Assembly (NCBI GenBank): GCA_903882645.1
Contig: CAIRXZ010000128.1
Location: forward strand, 1-42,577
Source: an uncultured Acidobacteriia bacterium
Lineage (GTDB): Bacteria; Acidobacteriota; Terriglobia; Bryobacterales; Bryobacteraceae
Direction of reading: 5' to 3'
DNA: 42,577 nucleotides
Below, one piece after another: positions 8,310 to 15,308 of this stretch (within the stretch, counting starts at the first letter, position 1; each line of letters opens with the position of its first letter). A program made the position numbers and the translations under genes. Below the pieces are notes generated by a model. The model searched no databases. It was not told where the DNA came from and saw only the letters and a list, made by a program, of their open reading frames with translations.

Positions 8310-9323
8310 CTAATGGTCCCGTCCCGTCACCAAGTCCGTCACCGCCACCAGCGCGCGCTGGTAGGGCGAATCCGGGAATTCGGAGAGGATCTGGCGCGCT
8401 TTGGCGGTGAAGATCTGCGCGCGGTAGCGGACGCGGTCGATCCCGCCGTACTTTTCCACCAGGGCCAAAATGCGCGCGAAGGGAACCGTCTGGTAGCTGC
8501 GCTCGCGCAGAACCGTCGCCACCAGTTTGCGCTCCTCCGCGGTCGCGCGCTCCAGCGCGTAGACCAGCGGCAGAGTGACTTTGCCCTCGCGCAGGTCGCC
8601 GCCCACGGGCTTCCCGAGCGTCTTTTCGCGGGCCGTGAAATCCAGCACGTCGTCCACAAGCTGGAACGCCATGCCAAGGTTCCAGGCGCACTCGCCGAGC
8701 CTCTCCCGCGCGGCGCTGTCGCCGCGGCCGGCCAGGGCGCCCAACTGCGCGCATACCGAAAACAGGCGGGCCGTCTTGCGGTCCACCAGCTCCATGCAAT
8801 CGGCCTCGCCGATATCGATCTTGCCGATGCGCTCCAGTTGCAGGAGCTCGCCTTCCACCATGATCTGGGTCACGCCGATCAGCAGGTCCAGAATCTGGAA
8901 ATCCCGCTCGCGCAGGGCGATCTGGAACGCCTGCATGTAGAGCCAGTCGCCGGCCAGCACGCAGGTGTGGTTGCCCCACTTCACGTTGGTGGAAGGCCGG
9001 CCGCGGCGCGTTTCGGCCGCGTCGATCACGTCGTCGTGCAGCAGCGTGGCGGCGTGAATCAACTCGACCACCGCGCCAAGCTGAATGGCCGCGGCCGCGC
9101 CGGCGCGGGTGTCCCCGTCCACGAGTTTCGCCGCAAGCAGAAGCAAGGCCGGCCGGAGACGCTTGCCGCCGGCCGATTGCAGGTACTGTCCGATGGCCGT
9201 CACCGCGTCCGCCGACGCCACCGATTCGGCCCCGATCTTCTTCTCGACCAGATCCAGGTCGTCCTGAATGAGATCGAAAATCTCGCGCGCGGTGATCGCC
9301 TGCCCCACCTTGCCTAGATTCAT
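8310..9323 (-). CDS. ispB: Long-chain polyprenyl diphosphate synthase
   Basis: The enzyme has 337 residues from the ATG at 9323 (a TTG at 9332 is in frame but less likely). It joins isopentenyl diphosphate units to an allylic primer to make the C35-C45 side chain of quinones. The first aspartate-rich motif is DDVID at 97-101 and the second DDVLD at 224-228, with GGKRLRP near 52-58 for diphosphate binding. The residues just before the first motif (ATLLH) are small or non-aromatic, which fits a long-chain rather than farnesyl/geranylgeranyl product. Overall length suits octaprenyl/heptaprenyl synthases; the exact chain length cannot be read. It follows tatD by 14 nt and is probably in the same operon. 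The symbol ispB is used in the broad sense. Confidence 0.88.
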   Translation of the reverse strand: MNLGKVGQAITAREIFDLIQDDLDLVEKKIGAESVASADAVTAIGQYLQSAGGKRLRPALLLLAAKLVDGDTRAGAAAAIQLGAVVELIHAATLLHDDVIDAAETRRGRPSTNVKWGNHTCVLAGDWLYMQAFQIALRERDFQILDLLIGVTQIMVEGELLQLERIGKIDIGEADCMELVDRKTARLFSVCAQLGALAGRGDSAARERLGECAWNLGMAFQLVDDVLDFTAREKTLGKPVGGDLREGKVTLPLVYALERATAEERKLVATVLRERSYQTVPFARILALVEKYGGIDRVRYRAQIFTAKARQILSEFPDSPYQRALVAVTDLVTGRDH

Positions 9324-9337
9324 GTAGTGCAACTAGT

Positions 9338-10129
9338 TTACAAAGTCGCTGCCTTGTCCCGCAAACACAGCCGGACGAAATTCCGCGTGGTGGCTTCCGC
9401 GATTTCCTCCGGAGAGCAACCGCGCTCCGACGCCAGACGCCGCGCCACCTCGGTCACGAACGCCGGTTCGTTGCGTTTGCCGCGATGCGGCGCGGGCGCC
9501 AGATACGGGCAATCGGTTTCGAGCAGCAATCGGTCCTCCGGCGTAACGCGCGCCGCGCGCCGCACGGCCTCGGCCTTCGGGAAAGTCAGCACGCCGCCGA
9601 AGCTCAAGTGGAACCCCAGGTCGAGCGCCTCGCGCGCCTGCGCCTCATCGCCGGTAAAGCAGTGCATGATGCCTCCGAGCAGGGAGCAAAAAACACTCCG
9701 CAACAGCGCCATGGTGTCCTGCCACGCTTCGCGCGTGTGGATCACCACCGGTTTGCCGCGCTCCGCCGCAATCTCCAACTGGCGCGCGAACACGGCCCGC
9801 TGCGTCTCGCGCGGGGAGAAATCGTAATGGTAGTCGAGGCCGATTTCCCCGATGGCGATGGCCTTGGGATGCGCCGCCAGGTCTCGCAGGCGCGCGAACG
9901 CGTCCGGCGTGGCCTTCGAAGCGTCGTGCGGATGGATTCCGACGGTGGCGTACATGCAAGGACGCGGCTCCGCCAGCCGGATTCCCGCTTCGAGATCGGG
10001 CGGGCCGTTGCCCGTGCCGACCGCGACCATCCGCGTCACGCCCACCGCCAAGGCCCGTTCGATGGTTTCCTCGCGGTCCCCGTCGAACTTCGGATCGTCC
10101 AGATGGCAGTGCGAATCGACCAGGTTCAC
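9338..10129 (-). CDS. tatD: TatD-family metal-dependent DNase
   Basis: The gene encodes 263 residues from a GTG at 10129, with AGGTGA about 7 nt upstream. A longer reading frame continues through a palindromic repeat and is rejected as a start. Metal ligands of the TIM-barrel hydrolase family are all present: VDSHCHLD (His7, His9), GEIGLDYHYD (the Glu ligand), VVIHTREAW, MHCFTGDE and LLETDCPYLAP (the Asp). TatD enzymes are magnesium-dependent 3'-5' exonucleases linked to DNA repair and tRNA quality control, acting in the cytoplasm. The gene lies between metG and the polyprenyl synthase, a common neighbourhood for tatD next to metG. A 98-bp palindromic element separates it from metG. Confidence 0.92.
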   Translation of the reverse strand: MNLVDSHCHLDDPKFDGDREETIERALAVGVTRMVAVGTGNGPPDLEAGIRLAEPRPCMYATVGIHPHDASKATPDAFARLRDLAAHPKAIAIGEIGLDYHYDFSPRETQRAVFARQLEIAAERGKPVVIHTREAWQDTMALLRSVFCSLLGGIMHCFTGDEAQAREALDLGFHLSFGGVLTFPKAEAVRRAARVTPEDRLLLETDCPYLAPAPHRGKRNEPAFVTEVARRLASERGCSPEEIAEATTRNFVRLCLRDKAATL

Positions 10130-10154
10130 GGGTTGTTCACCTGGCGGGGCGCGT

Positions 10155-10252
10155 GGTGGGGCGGACCCCCTGGTCCGCGGCCGACGCCCTCGTCGGCCTC
10201 CGGCCGAAGGCCGGTCAGGGGACCGGCCGCAGACCAGGGGGTCCGCCCCACC
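10155..10252. repeat. Cruciform palindromic element between metG and tatD
   Basis: Two perfect 21-bp inverted arms (10155-10175 and 10232-10252; the left begins GGTGGGGCGGACC) enclose smaller hairpins: CCGACG-CCCT-CGTCGG at 10181-10196, CCGGCC-GAA-GGCCGG at 10200-10214, and an alternative CCGGTC-AGGG-GACCGG at 10211-10226. The overall plan (long outer arms around two short hairpins, about 95 bp) is the same as in the element inside gspK at 35941-36033. In RNA it would form a very stable structure between two operon members. Confidence 0.85.
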
Positions 10253-10268
10253 GAAGACATCGCCTCGC

Positions 10269-12197
10269 TCACTTGAGGCGCGCCCCTGCGGGGACGTCCT
10301 CATGGAACCCGGCCAGCACGGGCTTGCCGCCTTCCACCGACGCGGCCACGATCATCCCGTTCGATTCGATGCCGCGCAGCTTGCGCGGCTGCAGGTTGGC
10401 GACGATCACCACCTTGCGGTTCACCAGGTCGAGCGGCGCGTAGGCCTCGGCGATGCCGGCCACGATGGTGCGCGGCTCCGGCTCGCCGATATCGACCTTC
10501 ATGTGCATCAGCTTGCTCGCGCCCTTCACGGGCTCGGCCGAAAGCACCACGCCGACGCGCAGATCGACCTTGCCGAAATCGTCGATGGAGATCTTGTCGT
10601 CCCCGGCGGCCGGGGCCGCGGTCGGCTCCGTCTTCGCGCCGAACAGCGCCGCCTGCTCGGCCGTCACGCGTTCTTCGAGAGCGCGCATCGTCGCCACCGC
10701 CTCTTTCAGCTCGATGCGTGGAAACACGGCCGCGACTTCGCCAATCTTCTGTCCGGCCCGCAACCCGCCCCACGCCAGCCCGTCGAAGCGCACGGATTCG
10801 AGAGGCTCCGTCATGCCAAGCTGCGCCCAAATCTTCGGAGCCGATTGCGGCAACACCGGCCCGAGCAGCGCGGTGGCGATGCGCAGGGCTTCGGCCGCGG
10901 TGTAGAGCGTGGCGTTCAACTGGCGCCCCGAGGCTTCGCCGGACTGGCGCGCCAGCTTCCACGGGGCCTGCCGCACGATGTACTTGTCCACCGCCGAAAT
11001 GAGCGCCCAAACGGCTTCCAGGCCTTTGGAGAATTCGAGCCGGCCGAACGTTTCCCGCACGGCCTCAATGGCGTCGTTGGCGATCGCCGCGATCTCCGGC
11101 TCACCCGCGCTTTCCGGGATCTCTCCGGCGCGGTACTGGCCGACCATGGTGAGCGTGCGGCTGGCCAGGTTGCCGAGCCCGTTGGCGAGGTCCGAATTGT
11201 AGCGGTTCACCAGCGCGTCGTAGCTGAAGCTGCCGTCCTGTCCGAAGACGATTTCGCGCAGCAGGAAGTAGCGCAGCGCGTCGGCCCCGCACACCCGCCG
11301 GATCGGCTCGGAGCGCACGATGTTGCCGCGCGACTTGCTCATCTTGTCGTTTTCGAAAAGCAGCCACCCGTGGGCGAACACCCGCTTGGGCAGGGGCAGG
11401 CCGGCCGCCATCAGAAACGCCGGCCAGAAGATCGCGTGGAAACGCACGATCTCCTTGCCGATCAAGTGCAGGTCCGCCGGCCACAGGTCCTCGCCGTCCA
11501 CCGCGCTCATGTAGCCGATCAGCGCGTCGAACCACACGTAAAACACGTGATGGCCTTCCACGGGCAGCGGAATGCCCCATTTCAGCGTGGTGCGGCTGAT
11601 GGAGAGATCGTTCAAGCCCTGCCGCACGAACGAGAGAACTTCGTTGCGGCGCGTCTCGGGCAGGATGAAATCCGGCTGCGATTCGTACAGCGCGACGAGC
11701 TTTTCGGTGAAGGCCGAAAGCTTGAAGAAGTAGTTCTCTTCCGTGACGGTCTCGGTGGGGCGGCCGCACTCGGGGCAGGGATCGCCCGGGTTGGCTTCGT
11801 TGACGTAGAGCTCGTCGTACACGCAATACTGGCCGGTGTAGCCGCCCTTGTAGATGAAGCCGTTGTCCATGCAGCGCTGGAAGAGCCACTGGACCACGCG
11901 ATGGTGCCGGGGGTCGGTGGTGCGGATCGTCCGGTCCACGCGGATGTTCAGCTTCTCCCACTGGCCGCGGAACTCGGCCGAGATGGCGTCGGCGAACTCC
12001 TGGGGCGATTTGCCGACCGCCTGCGCGGCGCGCTCGACTTTCTGGCCGTGCTCGTCGGTGCCCGTGAACATCACCGCGTCGAAGCCCTGCATGCGCTTGA
12101 AGCGCGCGATGGTTTCGGCGGCCATGGTGGTGTAGGTGTGCCCGATGTGCGGCGCGGCGTTCACGTAATAGAGCGTAGTGGTCAGGTAGTATTTCAT
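10269..12197 (-). CDS. metG: Methionyl-tRNA synthetase
   Basis: The enzyme has 642 residues and charges tRNA-Met. The ATG at 12197 overlaps the TGA of larC (ATGA), so the two are translationally coupled. The class I signature HIGH is at 17-20 and KMSKS at 285-289. A zinc knuckle includes Cys125, Cys141 and Cys144; the single-knuckle arrangement resembles the shorter bacterial type. The C-terminal 105 residues (about 538-642, with DDFGKVDLRVG and LQPRKLRGIESNGM) form the tRNA-binding OB-fold that makes the enzyme dimeric. Length is normal for the family. The very long minus-strand frame reaching to 13412 is only a read-through in the larC shadow and is not a fusion protein. Confidence 0.96.
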   Translation of the reverse strand: MKYYLTTTLYYVNAAPHIGHTYTTMAAETIARFKRMQGFDAVMFTGTDEHGQKVERAAQAVGKSPQEFADAISAEFRGQWEKLNIRVDRTIRTTDPRHHRVVQWLFQRCMDNGFIYKGGYTGQYCVYDELYVNEANPGDPCPECGRPTETVTEENYFFKLSAFTEKLVALYESQPDFILPETRRNEVLSFVRQGLNDLSISRTTLKWGIPLPVEGHHVFYVWFDALIGYMSAVDGEDLWPADLHLIGKEIVRFHAIFWPAFLMAAGLPLPKRVFAHGWLLFENDKMSKSRGNIVRSEPIRRVCGADALRYFLLREIVFGQDGSFSYDALVNRYNSDLANGLGNLASRTLTMVGQYRAGEIPESAGEPEIAAIANDAIEAVRETFGRLEFSKGLEAVWALISAVDKYIVRQAPWKLARQSGEASGRQLNATLYTAAEALRIATALLGPVLPQSAPKIWAQLGMTEPLESVRFDGLAWGGLRAGQKIGEVAAVFPRIELKEAVATMRALEERVTAEQAALFGAKTEPTAAPAAGDDKISIDDFGKVDLRVGVVLSAEPVKGASKLMHMKVDIGEPEPRTIVAGIAEAYAPLDLVNRKVVIVANLQPRKLRGIESNGMIVAASVEGGKPVLAGFHEDVPAGARLK

Positions 12198-13354
12198 TTC
12201 AATTGATTCAGGTACGCCATGTTGGCTTCCGCGATGATCTGCTTCAGCGCCACGCCGGATTCCTGCGCCAGCCTCCGGCAGTCTTCGTACTCCGGCGCGT
12301 AGGATCCCTCGCTCGAGACCTTGACCCGCACGGTCCCGTACTGCGTTTCGACTTCCTGCCAGGAGCGCGCCTGCACGCGGCGCTCGGCCTGGTAGACGCG
12401 CAGTCCGAAGGTCGAGGTCTCGGCGAAGACGATCTGCGCCAGGGCTTCGCGGTCCTCCGGCTTTACGATGACGCGCAGCAGATGGCCGGCGCGGCCCTTT
12501 TTCATGACGATGGGCTGCAAGGTAACGTCCAGAGCGCCGAGCTCCATCAGGCGCTCGGCGGCGTAGGCCAGCACCTGGGGGTTGAGGTCGTCGATGTTGG
12601 CCTCGATGATGGAGACGCTCAGCGCCTCGTCCGCGAAGGTCGTCTGGCCCAGAATCGCCCGCAGGACGTTCGGATGCTCGGGAAACTCGTAGCTGCCCGC
12701 GCCGTAACCCGTGCTCTTGATCTTCATGGGCGGCAGCACGCCGAAGGATTGCGCCAGCGTCACGGCCACCGCCGCGCCCGTGGGCGTGGTCAATTCCATG
12801 GCGGGGCCGCGCGAATAGACCGGGGCGTTCACCAGCAGCAGCGCGGTGGCCGGGGCCGGCACGGGCAGAATGCCGTGCTCGGTTTTGACCGTGCCGCTGC
12901 CCACGTTGATGGGCGAGCAGACGATGGTGTCGGCCTCCAGCAGGTCGAACGCCACGCACGCGCCCACGATATCGGCGATGGAATCCGCCGCGCCGACCTC
13001 GTGAAAGTGCACCTTCTCGATGGGGATCTGGTGTACCTCCGCCTCGGCCTCGCCCAGCCGGCGGAACACGGCGATGGCCTGGCGCCGCGCGCGCGGCCCC
13101 AGGTTCGCCTTCTCGATCGTCTTGACGATCTGCGAAAGATGCCGGTGGACATGGCCCGGCTCGGCGTGGACATGGTACTTCGTGGCGCCCAGGCCCGACC
13201 GCCTGACCTTCTCGAACGAGACGGTGGCGCCGGCGTCGAGGGAAGCGATGGCGTCGGCGATGGCGCTCTGATCCGCTCCCGCATCGGCCAGGGCGCCCAC
13301 CAGCATGTCGCCGCTGATTCCGGAGAATGCGTCCAGATAACAAGTTAGAGGCAC
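12194..13354 (-). CDS. larC: LarC, nickel insertion protein for the nickel-pincer cofactor
   Basis: The 386-residue product inserts nickel into the pyridinium-3,5-bisthiocarboxylate precursor to complete the nickel-pincer nucleotide used by lactate racemase-type enzymes. The family signature CYLDAFSGISGDM opens the protein. Histidine-rich segments follow (HVHAEPGHVHRHL, then EKVHFHEVGAADSIADI), and the CTP/Mn-binding-like C-terminal domain contains ANIDDLNPQ and APEYEDCR. In Lactobacillus the protein is made by frameshifting between larC1 and larC2; here it is one continuous frame. The start is a GTG at 13354 with no Shine-Dalgarno; TACAAT at 13368-13363 lies 8 nt upstream. No larA, larB or larE is in the window. 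Its stop overlaps the metG start. Confidence 0.92.
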   Translation of the reverse strand: MPLTCYLDAFSGISGDMLVGALADAGADQSAIADAIASLDAGATVSFEKVRRSGLGATKYHVHAEPGHVHRHLSQIVKTIEKANLGPRARRQAIAVFRRLGEAEAEVHQIPIEKVHFHEVGAADSIADIVGACVAFDLLEADTIVCSPINVGSGTVKTEHGILPVPAPATALLLVNAPVYSRGPAMELTTPTGAAVAVTLAQSFGVLPPMKIKSTGYGAGSYEFPEHPNVLRAILGQTTFADEALSVSIIEANIDDLNPQVLAYAAERLMELGALDVTLQPIVMKKGRAGHLLRVIVKPEDREALAQIVFAETSTFGLRVYQAERRVQARSWQEVETQYGTVRVKVSSEGSYAPEYEDCRRLAQESGVALKQIIAEANMAYLNQLK

Positions 13355-13467
13355 AGAAGTCTATTGTAGCGGGAAAGAAGCCTTCAGCCATCAGCCGTCG
13401 GCTTTCAGCCAAAGGCGGCGCCCTCAGGCCATCTCCAGCGCCTCATTTGGAACATAATGGTATCGAG
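13355..13467. repeat. Intergenic TCAGCC-rich repeat
   Basis: The stretch at 13383-13412 carries repeated TCAGCC units and the small palindrome AGCCGTCGGCT. A related AAGCTGAAAGCTGAAG motif occurs at 39478-39493 on the same strand in the opposite sense. The putative larC promoter (TACAAT, minus strand) is at 13368-13363. Confidence 0.4.
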
Positions 13468-13733
13468 ATGTTTCAGCTTCACGTTGTTGTGGATCAGGCT
13501 AAGAACTGGCTCGACTACGTACCGCAGTGCGTAACAGCCGTTGCTGCATTGGGCGCCGTGCCGACGTTGACGAAACGGCCAGAGCGTCCTATGTGTCTGC
13601 GCAGGGTATGTATAAGGCAATCGCCACCGGCGACATGGAAGCTATCGAAAAAAACAGTCGGTTGTTGCAGCGTCTGAGCGGCACACTATTGCAGCAGCGG
13701 AAAGCAGTCTTTCGTCCGTACTTGGCCCTCTGA
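13468..13733 (+). pseudogene. Possible small gene with a frameshift
   Basis: An ATG at 13468 opens a frame whose first 32 residues look protein-like (QLHVVVDQAKNWLDY, then a hydrophobic CVTAVAALGAV), after which it becomes arginine- and cysteine-rich and ends at 13677. From about 13570 another frame takes over with convincing helical sequence (DETARASYVSAQGMYK, DMEAIEKNSRLLQRL) and stops at 13733. The two halves together would make a protein of about 88 residues with one short membrane-like segment and a helical tail. A CATAAT hexamer at 13453-13458 lies 9 nt before the ATG. I do not recognise a family. It could be a recently broken gene, a sequencing error, or chance. Confidence 0.3.
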
Positions 13734-13766
13734 CATCGCGTAAGGCAAGTGGGATCTCTAACCGCT

Positions 13767-14081
13767 TCAAGCTGCGATTTCGCGAAGAACTTCGGGATGC
13801 AGCTCCGCGAGCCGTATGAGCGTCTTGGCGGCTCCACTCGGCTTCCGGCGCCCTTGCTCCCATTGTTCCAACGTGCGCTTCGAGATCCCGAGTAGAGCGG
13901 CGAACCGCTCCTGCGTGAGGCCCGAATTCAGTCGCGCGCGCACGATCGCCGAACTGGGCTCAACCGCAACCCGCTTGCCCCCACCCGCCTTGATTTCGAG
14001 TACGCCGTCCAGAACCTCCTGCCAGATGTCGCGGCCCGCCTCGAATCGGTTGAGCGCACGTCCCGTGAGCTTCTTACTCAT
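13767..14081 (-). CDS. Orphan HTH antitoxin (NadS/HigA-like)
   Basis: The 104-residue protein ends in an XRE-type helix-turn-helix (residues about 45-95: IVRARLNSGLTQERFAALLG, then SKRTLEQWEQGRRKPSGAAKTL). The pattern WEQGRRKPxGxAxxL is typical of NadS/HigA-type antitoxins that repress their own operon and neutralise a RelE/HigB-like toxin. Such genes normally lie directly downstream of the toxin. Here only the last 30 or so codons of that toxin remain, with its stop overlapping this start by 8 nt, so this antitoxin is now an orphan. It may persist as a free regulator or to counter a related toxin elsewhere. Confidence 0.82.
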   Translation of the reverse strand: MSKKLTGRALNRFEAGRDIWQEVLDGVLEIKAGGGKRVAVEPSSAIVRARLNSGLTQERFAALLGISKRTLEQWEQGRRKPSGAAKTLIRLAELHPEVLREIAA

Positions 14082-14169
14082 CCTCGAATGCCTCCTTCAG
14101 CCGTTTGAGTATGTGAGCAGGCGCGTTCTCCCGCTTTGCCTTGGCATACAGTATTAGCATCCAGACTTT
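14074..14169 (-). pseudogene. 3' stub of a RelE/HigB-family toxin
   Basis: Read on the minus strand, this stretch gives KVWMLILYAKAKRENAP followed by AHILKRLKEAFEDE and a stop (codons from 14169 down to TAA at 14076-14074). That is the usual C-terminus of RelE/HigB/NadT toxins, with the LYAK strand and the final helix. Above 14170 the frame loses all similarity, and a repeat plus a gspE fragment take its place. About 70-80 N-terminal codons, including most of the active site, are missing. The stop overlaps the antitoxin start, as in an intact toxin-antitoxin pair. Confidence 0.7.
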
Positions 14170-14228
14170 GATGCTACGTCTCTGGCGTATCCATGTCAAC
14201 CATGGATTGCCAGCATGCGTCCGGCCGC

Positions 14229-14257
14229 GGGCAACCGCTCTCTCACGTTCGCGGCTC
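14229..14257 (-). repeat. Short dispersed repeat (GAGCCGCG...GTGAG...GCGGTTGC type)
   Basis: On the minus strand this reads GAGCCGCGAACGTGAG followed by AGAGCGGTTGCCC. A second copy on the plus strand at 24319-24350 has GAGCCGCGGCCGTGAG followed by GGCCGGTTGC. It marks the exact edge of the duplicated gspE fragment. Confidence 0.5.
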
Positions 14258-14416
14258 GGAAGCGGCGCCTCAGAACTCCTGCATCGCGCGCATCGCTTCG
14301 TCCCCCGTGGTGACGCCGTCGCGGATCTTCATCCAGCCCTCCTCGCGCAGGTTGCGCATGCCGTTGCGGCGCGCGGCGGCGGTGAGCACGCTGGCGTCGG
14401 CGTCGCGCATGATGGG
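14258..14416 (-). pseudogene. Duplicated 3' end of gspE
   Basis: The minus strand encodes IMRDADASVLTAAARRNGMR, then NLREEGWMKIRDGVTT and a final AMQEF, matching GspE residues 516-562 with few changes. DNA similarity to 15297-15450 is strong and continues a few bases past the stop codon (both have GCGCCTCAGAACTCCTGC-like sequence). There is no start codon of its own and the rest of the ATPase is absent. With the true gspE end it forms a pair of direct repeats about 1.04 kb apart that bracket a toxin-antitoxin pair. Confidence 0.8.
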
Positions 14417-14417
14417 G

Positions 14418-14438
14418 ATAAGGGGTCCGACCCTTTTC
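14418..14438. repeat. GGGGTCxGACCC hairpin of the REP type
   Basis: The sequence AAGGGGTCCGACCCTTTT forms a short hairpin. Hairpins of the form AAGGGGTCxGACCCCTT are widespread in bacterial genomes and are often linked to REP-associated tyrosine transposases; that link is recalled knowledge, and no such transposase is in this window. It stands at the other edge of the gspE fragment. Confidence 0.5.
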
Positions 14439-14461
14439 CACTCACTGTGGGGTTGCCGCGG

Positions 14462-14467
14462 TACAAT
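14462..14467 (+). promoter_or_regulatory. -10-like TACAAT before the AF2212/MazF pair
   Basis: TACAAT stands 9 nt before the ATG at 14477, so transcription would begin close to or at the start codon. No good -35 at 16-18 bp spacing is seen. Confidence 0.45.
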
Positions 14468-14476
14468 CATTGAGGT

Positions 14477-14677
14477 ATGAGCGTCGCCGCACGGTATGAA
14501 AACGGAGTCTTCAGGCCGCTGGAGGAAGTGAAGGAGGCGCGAAAAGGCGGTGTGTACCGCGTTTTTTCGCAGGACGAACTGCGCGGCTTGAAGGACCAGA
14601 CCTCATGGCTGAAGGCCGCGGAACCCGGCTTCCAATTCTGGGACAACGACGAAGATGCCGTCTACGACCGGCTATAG
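14477..14677 (+). CDS. AF2212-like antitoxin
   Basis: The 66-residue protein begins with AARYENGVFRPLEEVKEA, the short barrel of AF2212-like (formerly DUF104) antitoxins. The tail ends in FWDNDEDAVYDRL, a motif common in antitoxins that precede MazF-type toxins and likely to bind the toxin. AF2212-like heads are also found with VapC partners, so this is a case of a common head with a MazF-specific tail. Its last 23 nt overlap the MazF gene, which supports tight coupling. GAGG lies too close to the ATG for good spacing; TACAAT 9 nt upstream suggests a near-leaderless start. Confidence 0.78.
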   Translation: MSVAARYENGVFRPLEEVKEARKGGVYRVFSQDELRGLKDQTSWLKAAEPGFQFWDNDEDAVYDRL

Positions 14678-15011
14678 GCAGGGCGATATCGTCCTCGTTT
14701 CGTTCCCATTCACCGACTTGACCTCGTTGAAACGCAGGCCGGCGGTCGTCGTTTCGGCGAACGCCTTCAACGCCCGCAACGAAGATGTCGTCCTGGTTGC
14801 GGTGACTTCGCAAGCCGCGCGGGATGCGGCAACCGTTCTCGTGGCGCAAAGCGACGTGATGGACGGCGCGCTCCCGAAAGAGTCGGTGGTACGCCTCGCA
14901 AAGATCTTCACCCTGCATTCGACTTTGGTCGTGAAGCGACTGTGCCGTCTGAATCCGGGAAAGAGAGACGAGTTGCTTCAGGCCTTGCAGGGCTTCTTTC
15001 GACGGGAGTAA
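14655..15011 (+). CDS. MazF/PemK-family mRNA interferase toxin
   Basis: The 118-residue product shows the family opening YRQGDIVLVSFPFTD (residues 7-21), the strand RRPAVVVSANAFN, and the second conserved block LPKESVVRLAKIFTL with the S/T residue near the active site. MazF-type enzymes cut single-stranded mRNA at short sequences and stop growth when not neutralised. It overlaps the AF2212-like antitoxin gene by 23 nt. Length and motifs look complete, so the pair is probably functional. It lies inside a 1-kb segment flanked by two copies of the gspE 3' end. Confidence 0.9.
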   Translation: MPSTTGYRQGDIVLVSFPFTDLTSLKRRPAVVVSANAFNARNEDVVLVAVTSQAARDAATVLVAQSDVMDGALPKESVVRLAKIFTLHSTLVVKRLCRLNPGKRDELLQALQGFFRRE

Positions 15012-15084
15012 GCGCCTGGGCTGGTCCACCGGAATCAACTGGAACTTCGACCGCGAAGCAGCCAGACGCGAGTGCGGCTACAAA

Positions 15085-15255
15085 ATGGCCGCATTTCTCC
15101 TGGAACAGCGCGGACTCGCGCCGAAGGACCTGTGGCCCGTGATCGGCTCCAAGAGCCGGGTCTCGGAGATCCTGGCCGGCAGGCGGTCCATCAGCAAAGG
15201 GCAGGCAAAGAAGCTCGCCGAGTTCTTCCGGGTTCGGGCGGATCTGTTTATCTGA
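15085..15255 (+). pseudogene. HigA-type antitoxin remnant
   Basis: The ATG at 15085 opens 56 codons reading MAAFLLEQRGLAPKDLWPVI, then GSKSRVSEILAGRRSISKGQ and a final ADLFI. This is the helix-turn-helix C-terminal half of HigA-type antitoxins (the pattern LGSRSRVSEVLxGKRxLS). Those proteins are normally about 120-140 residues; the N-terminal half is missing, and the same frame upstream is open to 14953 without a start codon and without family sequence. No toxin gene accompanies it. It could still be translated as a small DNA-binding peptide, but it is most simply a decayed gene. Confidence 0.65.
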
Positions 15256-15308
15256 GCCGCGCAGGCGCCATGGGCGAACTACACGCGGCGCAAGGGCGGA
15301 GCCGCCCC

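Noticed and set aside
10130-10303. Longer TatD beginning at 10303
   Set aside because: The extension is encoded by the palindromic element and the end of metG; the family starts at VDSHCHLD near the GTG at 10129.
9852-13348. Long plus-strand frames opposite metG and larC
   Set aside because: Both are shadows of confidently identified minus-strand genes.
12198-13412. N-terminal extension fusing larC-antisense sequence to metG
   Set aside because: The frame before 12197 is the larC gene read in another frame; metG has its own ATG overlapping the larC stop.
14270-14470. Small independent gene with the GspE-like tail
   Set aside because: It has no domain of its own beyond the duplicated last 47 residues of GspE, and its N-terminus is made of repeat DNA.
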